Assembly (NCBI GenBank): GCA_002964805.2
Contig: PUDQ02000017.1
Location: 310,001 to 374,000, forward strand
Direction of reading: 5' to 3'
Length of the DNA stretch: 64,000 bases
Source of the DNA: Trametes villosa
Lineage: Eukaryota; Basidiomycota; Agaricomycetes; Polyporales; Polyporaceae
The notes under the pieces are model-generated. The model ran no database searches and was not told where the DNA came from. It worked only from the letters and a program-made list of their open reading frames with translations. The position numbers and the translations under genes are program-made. Below are positions 55,307-64,000 of this stretch, piece after piece; position 1 is the first letter of the stretch, and the number at the start of each line of letters is the position of its first letter.

Positions 55307-56516
55307 ATGTCGGACACCAACACTCCTTCCGTTCGTGTCGCAGTCGTGACCGGGGCCGCGCAGGGCATCGGGGAGGCGATTGCTCTGCGGTTCGCGAAGG
55401 ATGGGTACGACGTCGCGGTGACTGACCTCCCGCAGAAGCGCGAGCAATTGGACGCGGTCGTGAAAGCGATTGAGGCCACAGGCCGCCGCGCCACCAGTGT
55501 CCCCGGGGACGTCTCTCTCGAAGCGGATGTGGTTCGCCTCATCGAGCAGACCGTGCAGGATCTGGGTGGCGTCGACGTGGTATGCAGGATCCCCCTCGGC
55601 TTCTGCTCAGAGTGGTAGTGTCAGACTGATGGTGCTGTGGTTCGTCGCAGATGGTGGCGAACGCGGGTGTGTTCAAGCCCATCCCCATTTTGGAGCAGGA
55701 TGTGGACGAGTTCGACAAGACGCTCGCGGTGAACACGCGTGGGGTTTTTCTCGCGATCAAACACGCAGGGGCGCAGATGGTGAAGCAGGGGAGAGGAGGT
55801 CGTATCATTGGTATGCTCTTGAGGCAGCTATTCTGCGCTGCGTGGTGTTAACGTGTGTGGGTGTAGCTGCGTCGTCCTTGGCGGGCATGCAAGGTGCGCG
55901 GGTCTGCGTGGTACGATGTAGGGAGTGATACTCACTAGGTGTTCTAGGCATTATGAACTCTTCGGCATACAGTGCATCGAAGTTTGCTGTTCGTGGCCTT
56001 GTTCAGAGCGCAGGTACTGTATATCGCCTAAAGACATCGGTATGGTACTGACAGCTGGTTAATTGCCGCATCTACAAAGCGCTTGAGCTTCGCCAGCACA
56101 ACATTACCGTGAACGCATACTCACCGGGACTCATCATCACTGAGATGGGTAAGTGTTTGCTAGCTCCTCCAATGCTTTAATTTTGACCGCGGTCCGACAA
56201 TAATTCAGTCATGCATCCTGATGACGATAAGAACGGCGGCCCTGGGTCGACGGGAATTAAGGTAAGGTCAGGCCACGATGCGTGTGGTCGAAATACTTAC
56301 TACGGATGTTCTGAGGACAGAATGCTGGCTTGCCGACTGGCTTCAAAGGCGGGCAGCCGGAAGACGTCGCTGGGCTTGTCGCTTACCTGGCTAAGCCGGA
56401 GGCGTGGTACATCACGGGTGCGTTTTAAGAACTGTTGCACCCATGAGGCCTTGAGCTCTAACTGAGAATTTGCAGGCCAATCTGTTAATATCAATGGAGG
56501 ACTCGGGATGCACTAA
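55307..56516 (+). CDS. Short-chain dehydrogenase/reductase (SDR-2)
   Basis: The inverted paralogue of SDR-1, with the same exon layout. It has TGAAQGIGEAIAL for the cofactor, MVANAGVFKPIPILEQD, active-site SSAYSASKFAVRGLVQS, then LELRQHNITVNAYSPGLIIT, HPDDDKNGGPGSTG, QPEDVAGLVAYLAKPEAWYI and the last exon QSVNINGGLGMH. All catalytic residues are kept, so both copies look functional. The two-exon segment AASSLAGMQ and GIMNSSAYSASK required small introns with GTATGC and GTGCGC donors. Function is as for SDR-1: an NAD(P)-dependent oxidoreductase, possibly of the acetoin/diacetyl reductase group. Confidence 0.87.
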
Positions 56517-56860
56517 GACCTACCATGGCTGCTTGTTGTATGTACTACATCTCCCATCCTACGCCGTTTGAGGCAAAATCTACAATTGTATGCGCGCTGT
56601 ATTTTGTTGTGTTTTCAAAAGCCTTGAGGGATGAAGCAGGATGAAGCCTGCTAGCAGAGTTGAGTGGAAGGTGCCGGTCCGGAACATGAAGCGAGCTTAT
56701 GGGCGCCTATGATCTGGCGTTGAGTAGATCTCGATGAAGCTGTTAACGGTGCGCCGGACTACGACCGCTCACTAGTCTCATCTTCCTGCCATGATATCTC
56801 CCTGAGCTGCTCCCAGAAATACTGTACACCTCTCTTCCAACGCCCTGCTAGGCCCTTGCT
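56517..56860. other. Intergenic region
   Basis: 344 bp between SDR-2 and the TBC gene. No gene supported. Confidence 0.45.
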
Positions 56861-59735
56861 ATGGCCGAACCACGGACCAAGCCGGACATCTCGGAAATCA
56901 AGTCTGTCCTCCGATTGGGGCTCTGGTTCACAGATACAGCGCTGTAACCCATGATTGTTCGCACCTAGGGACGCTTATGACTACCTCTTCAACGCGCACC
57001 GCACGGTGACCCAGCTGAAGGACGCGGCGCTGGCCGGCCGCCTCTTCCAACGTGCGGACGCGGGCGCGGGGGTCGCGGGGAGGAGCTTGGCCTGGAAGGT
57101 GTCTGTCGCCCTCTATGTCTGCGTATTCGGAGTGTGGCTGATTGTGGTGGTGTGTCAAGCTGTTTCTAGTGCCGGATGAACCGCTGCAAGGCACGGCTGG
57201 AGTGGAGGCCGTGCCGCCGTTGAAGCCAGTGCAGGCGGCGCGCGAGGCGTACAAGACGCTGCTCATGGAGAGAATGCGTGCGCCGGACGGAGGATACGAG
57301 GAAGGCTTCACTGTGCCAGGGCTCGGTACGTCACCTCCGCGGCCTGAGAAGTCCTCCAGCAATCTGGAGAAGAACAACCCACTGAGCTTGCACGACGAGG
57401 TGCGTGTGTATGCCCTTCGGCTTCGGCTTGGAGCTCACGTTCCGACCAGAACCCTTGGAGGGAGTGGTTCTCGGCTATGGAGCTGCGCAAGACCATATTG
57501 CAGGACGTGGAGAGAACGTACGCATGAGTCTCTCGCTCTCTGACCGAACGCTGGAGCTTTGTGTCTACAGGTTTCCCGATATCGCGTACTTCCGCGATGC
57601 AGAGGTGCAAGCAGAACTCACGAACATCCTCTTCCTCTATTCGATCATGCACTCCGATATCGGCTACCGGCAAGGCATGCACGAACTGCTCGCGCCTCTG
57701 TACTACGCCATCGACTACGACTCCATTCCCCCAGACTCCGGCGACGTCGACTTGACGCTGAAAGACTTCTGCGCGCACCAATGGGTGGCCGCCGACGCGT
57801 GGCTTCTCTTCAGCGCCGTCATGAAAGGCGCCGGGCGGTGGTACGAGTGGCAAGAGGGCAAGACGCAGCCGGACCCGTCGCCACTACCCTCGCATGTGCA
57901 GCTGAATGTATCTGTGGGCAATGCGCAGGTGAAGCCATATATTGCGCCGATCGTGGAGGCGTGCAACCGCGTGCAGTCGGTGTTTCTCAAGGGAGTGGAC
58001 CCGGAGCTGTGGAAGGCGATGCAGAGTGCGGGGATTGAGCCGCAGATCTATGGGATGTACGTCGCGTCCGCGTTCTGCAAAAGAACGAATACTGACGCGC
58101 GCGATAGCCGGTGGTTGCGGCTGCTCTTTACGCGGGAGTTCAATATGCAGGACGCCATGGTCCTCTGGGACGGGCTGTTCGCTATAGATCCCTCGTTCGA
58201 CCTGGCGCTTTGGGTATGCGTTGCCATGCTCGTCCGAATCCGCAATAAACGTGAGTTACGTTTCCTATCGCTGAGTTGCCCTGAATGCTCACGCTGTGGC
58301 CACCAGTAATACCCGCCGACTACAGTAGTCAACTGACATATCTCCTGCGATACCCCGGGGATGCTGGCGCGGCAGGAGGGAGTCACGAAGCCACTCCAGT
58401 ACACCACGCCACGCTCCTGCTCCGCCAGGCGCTCACACTGCAGATGTCCCCAACCCCCACAATCGGCGTCTCCGTCGTACACGAGAACAAGAACCTCTTG
58501 GGTATCCCGACGGAGGTCCTGCCTCCTGATGCGCCTCCCGTGCGGCGTCGTGCAAGAGCAGGGGAGGGCCGGGGGTCATTCACTGGCGATTTGCGCTCGG
58601 AACCTGGTAGTAGTAAGGGTGTGCATAGTCGGGGCGCGTCGAGTCCGATGGGCCTACCCGAGACCTTCGCACGCGGGATTTTGGAGCGGGGCGAGAGTTT
58701 GGGCATCAACAAGACGGTCATGAACGCTGTCTCTGAACTGAAGGTGAGCCCATCGGGTTCGAAGCGGCGGTTCCGACCTGACACGGTATCTAGCGAAATC
58801 TGCCCGACCTTGCGACTGCCTTGGGTCGACTACCGCTCACACCGCAGCCGGCTGCCTCCCACTACCCACTATCACCCGAACGGCCCACAGGAGAGAGGCC
58901 ACCTTGGGAGCCCCGGAGTCGCTTTGAGATGGAACGGGAGATTACCCAGCTACAAGGCCTGCAGCGAAAGCTTGGAGATACGGTCAGCTGGGTGGTCGAC
59001 ACGCTTCTACTGGACGAGAGCGAGGTCAAGGACGAGGCCGCCAAGCAGTCGCTCGAGAAACGGAAGCGCGAAGCCCTGGAGTGCCTCGCGTATGTCCGTG
59101 ACGTTTTGCAGGGCACGGTGCCGGCCGTGGAGGAGGAGCGTCTCGTCGGCGAGGAAGAGATGAAGAGACGACGCGAGAAGGAGAAGCAAGAGCGGGAAGC
59201 TGCCGAGGCGCTGAGCAGGCGACATTCCACTCCGCATGTCCCTCTCCCCGCTGCAGCGATACCCATCGAGGCGCGGCCACAGGGCACCGGTGCGCGCCGC
59301 TCCCAAGACTACTTCATGCCCTCCGCGCCCGGCGCAGCAGCAGCAGCGCCCTCGCCGCCGCACCCCGCCGTGCCGCTGCCCCCCGCCGCGTCGACCGTGC
59401 GCCACCCGCCCAAGCTCGCCGCCGTCGCGTCCGCGCCTGCGCTCGGCGCAAGTCCCGTGTCGCCGTCGCTGCAGTCGCCCTCCCTCGCGGCGCCGTGGAA
59501 CTACACGAGGTCGGCATTCTCGGCCGCGGCGGGCATGCCGCCGATCGCGACGCTCCCGCGCGTGCCGCCGCGGACGTCGACGGCGCTGCCGCTTCCGCGT
59601 GCGCCGCCGCTCCCGCCGTCGTTCAGGCAGCCGCCACCCGCCGCTGCGCCCCCGCCCCCGCAGGCGGAGAGCGTGTCGCGCTCGGAGCCTAAGCCGAAGC
59701 CGAAGCCGTATGATCCTCTGGGTGCTATACCGTAG
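56861..59735 (+). CDS. TBC domain Rab GTPase-activating protein (TBC1D5-like)
   Basis: TBC proteins switch off Rab GTPases. The catalytic arginine finger lies in LQDVERTFPD (IxxDxxR pattern) and the glutamine finger in DIGYRQGMHELLAPLY. A typical TBC N-terminus (AWKLFLVPDEPLQG) comes before, and RWLRLLFTREFNMQDAMVLW with DGLFAIDPSF after. The order and the split arginine-finger exon resemble TBC1D5-type GAPs for Rab7. The C-terminus has a coiled-coil (MKRRREKEKQEREAAEALSR), then a long Ala/Pro-rich stretch and ends PYDPLGAIP. The first exon boundary is ambiguous: donors at GTCTGT or GTTCAC, both joining in frame to DAYDYLFNAHRTV. Start ATG 56861 gives MAEPRTKPDISEIK. Confidence 0.82.
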
Positions 59736-60213
59736 CGCTACTGTGGTGATGTTAACTTATGTATGAGCTCGTTGTTGAATTATGTGTGTAGAGTACGTAG
59801 ACGTGTAGGTCCCCAATCTGTCCCGCATTGAATATTGAGCTGGGGGCTTGCTACAACCGTACAACAACAACATAGCCTCAAGCCGGGGTGCTCAGCTAAC
59901 TTCAGCTCGTGTGCGTTGCAGGGTTTGAGTCAAGCTACTCAGAATTGTTGAAGGGGAATAACATGTGCTGCGATGGGAATAACATGCGCGTCAGTGAGGA
60001 CGGAAGGATCGAGGGATCGAGGCGCGGCAGACGCCGGGAGGAGAGGGCCGGGGAGAAATCACGGGGCGCTGATTGGTTTCGGCCGTGAACGGGATTTCGG
60101 TGAGCGGGTGCCGAGTGCAGTTCGTCGTGACGCCCTCCGCTCTCCAGTCTCCCCGCAAGCACGCCCTCCTCCTCTTCCTCCTCACCGTCGTCCGCGACAT
60201 CCACGCCCACGCC
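59736..60213. other. Intergenic region with SDH1 promoter
   Basis: 478 bp between the TBC stop and SDH1 start. The right third is CT-rich (CTCCTCCTCTTCCTCCTC), a common feature of highly expressed fungal promoters. An inverted CCAAT box is listed separately. Confidence 0.5.
60072..60076 (-). promoter_or_regulatory. Inverted CCAAT box upstream of SDH1
   Basis: ATTGG at 60072-60076 (CCAAT on the minus strand), about 140 bp before the SDH1 start. CCAAT boxes bind the HAP complex, which controls respiratory genes in fungi. The function here is inferred only from position. Confidence 0.35.
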
Positions 60214-62630
<2,417 letters not shown>

Positions 62631-62930
62631 GCGCAGCGCCTCTCGGCTTGCGTTGGGCTGTGGATGGGACCGCCGTCGGCGTCTTCGCCTGTCTTCGATA
62701 GTAGTATCAGACATTTTTACTTGTTGTAAAGCCTTCCTCTGGAATCATAATCAGCTATTACAAAGCCATATACTGGGGAGTGGGCCGCCTCGGGTTGTGC
62801 GCGCAGACGAGAGGGTCGGTATTGGGTCGGTAGCGTCAAAACGCGGTTGAATTGATGGCAGGAACCCTACAATCGCAACAAGACAAGCATTACAGCCACA
62901 GAGCAAACAATAAGTAAAAGCTTTCAAAAG
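62631..62930. other. Convergent 3' spacer between SDH1 and SPF45
   Basis: 300 bp, AT-richer, no gene. Confidence 0.5.
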
Positions 62931-64000
62931 TTACAACGGCCCGTCGAGGTCGGCCGCATTGAACTGCGCCTCGGGGAAGTAGCGTGCGCGCACGCTCCTG
63001 CCGCCAAAGAACCGTCCGTCGAGCTCCCTTACAGTCTTCCAAGCACCGACCGGGCCTCCAAAGAGGACGAAGATGCGGACTGCTTCCTCGGGGCTGGGCG
63101 GAGGCGGGTAGACGGGGTGCACGATCACCCGCTCGACAACACCGTTCTTCGAGCACTCGTCGCCTATGTTCTCCAGTCAGCAACCCGTCGGCAAGCGCCA
63201 GACACGAAGAAAACTAACCAATATCCTCCCTCAACTCCTCGTCCTCGACGTCCTCCAGCCCGACCATGTTCGTGAGCACGACGACGCGGCTCGGCTCGCC
63301 GAAGCGCTCGCGGTCCTCGCGCGTCTTCGCGTCCTCGTTGAGGTTCACGATCTTGCCCATCTTCGCCGCGTTCGGCGAGCCGCCGAGCGCGGGGCCCTGG
63401 TTGCCCTTGCCTTTGCCCTTGCCTTTGCCCTTGCTCGCGGCGACCTGCTCGACGGTGAGCGCGTGCACGATGCCCGAGCCGTCGACGCCGAGCCCTTGGC
63501 CCTCTTTGTGGCCCCACTTCGCCATGAGGCGCGCGGCGAAGCCGTGAGGGTCGGGCCTTGTTATGGAAATATCAGAAAGTGGTCGCAGAACGACAAGGAG
63601 AGTCACTCACTTCTTCGTTTCGGAGCTCTCTTCTGGGGGAGCGCTTGCACGAGCGGCAGCGGGAGGTGGCACCCCGCCCTTCGGCGCGAGCGCGCTGAGC
63701 CGTGCAGCGATTGCCGCAGCGGTCTGCTTGCTGTTGCGCACTTTGTCCTCCGTGAGGCCTGGCACCGGGGCACTCGCTGGCGGTGGCGGAATGGCCGGAG
63801 GCGGCACAGTGGGCGTGAATGCAGGCGGGGGGCTGATGAAGGGCACCGGACTGGGTACGCGGGGAGGCGCTGGCTGCTGAGACAGCGCTAGGCGGCGGAG
63901 ATAGGCCTCTTCGCCCGTCTGCACCACGACAGTAGTGGGAGCTGCTGCGGGCGGCGGGGAAACCGACGCAGTGAACGCGGAAGAGGCACGGCCGAGGCCG
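62931..64000 (-). CDS. Splicing factor SPF45/RBM17 (G-patch + UHM RRM), 5' end outside window
   Basis: SPF45 acts in alternative splice-site choice through a UHM that binds ULM peptides of other splicing factors. Reading in from the edge the partial protein has a Pro/Ala-rich N-terminus, then the G-patch ([20 protein letters not shown]), a [10 protein letters not shown] run coded by a short repeat near 63404-63431, and [14 protein letters not shown]. The UHM RRM follows: [20 protein letters not shown], then [20 protein letters not shown] with the diagnostic RFF in [15 protein letters not shown]. The protein ends [11 protein letters not shown]. Introns near 63175-63225 and 63552-63607 are short. 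The frame stays open to 64000, so the start is missing. Confidence 0.9.

Overview
The window is nuclear DNA of a filamentous basidiomycete, most likely an Agaricomycete of the mushroom or wood-rot type. The evidence is dense genes with many 50-70 nt GT-AG introns, GC-rich coding sequence, families typical of that group (DUF6593, DUF7330, expanded F-box proteins, a GH88 hydrolase), and protein sequences that read as full-length eukaryotic housekeeping genes only after splicing. All exon joins were made by hand from splice signals and family resemblance. No search was run.

Layout from left to right: a lipoyl/E3-binding subunit of pyruvate dehydrogenase (PDX1 type); the checkpoint clamp gene RAD1, which has a 2.1 kb intron; histone acetyltransferase HAT1, divergent from RAD1; a DUF6593 gene; three F-box genes; a PLC-X phosphodiesterase; a LOG-type phosphoribohydrolase; NTF2; a conserved fungal gene of unknown role; TATA-binding protein; and cytosolic tryptophanyl-tRNA synthetase. 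Next come a 1.45 kb inverted-repeat transposable element with a 7 bp target duplication, two more F-box genes, a GH88 glucuronyl hydrolase, Mediator subunit MED1 and a BTB protein. Then follow a short-chain dehydrogenase (SDR-1), DCN1, CIA2/MIP18, a DUF7330 gene, a TMEM242-like protein, dynamin VPS1 and a second copy of the SDR in inverted orientation. The right end holds a TBC RabGAP, succinate dehydrogenase flavoprotein SDH1, and an SPF45/RBM17 splicing factor that runs off the edge.

Most genes are unlinked housekeeping functions (chromatin and DNA damage, transcription, respiration, trafficking, translation), so this is not a metabolic cluster. Several pairs share a promoter region: RAD1/HAT1, NTF2/the 22.7 kb gene, GH88/MED1, DCN1/CIA2 and VPS1/SDR-2. 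The RAD1/HAT1 spacer holds a dense set of ACGCG cores, suggesting shared G1/S control.

The accessory signals are the intact inverted-repeat element beside WRS1, a diverged dispersed repeat inside introns of both RAD1 and VPS1, a tRNA-Ser-like relic inside a long HAT1 intron, the inverted SDR duplication facing across about 12 kb, and the five-gene F-box group. I did not find a clearly new multi-gene system.
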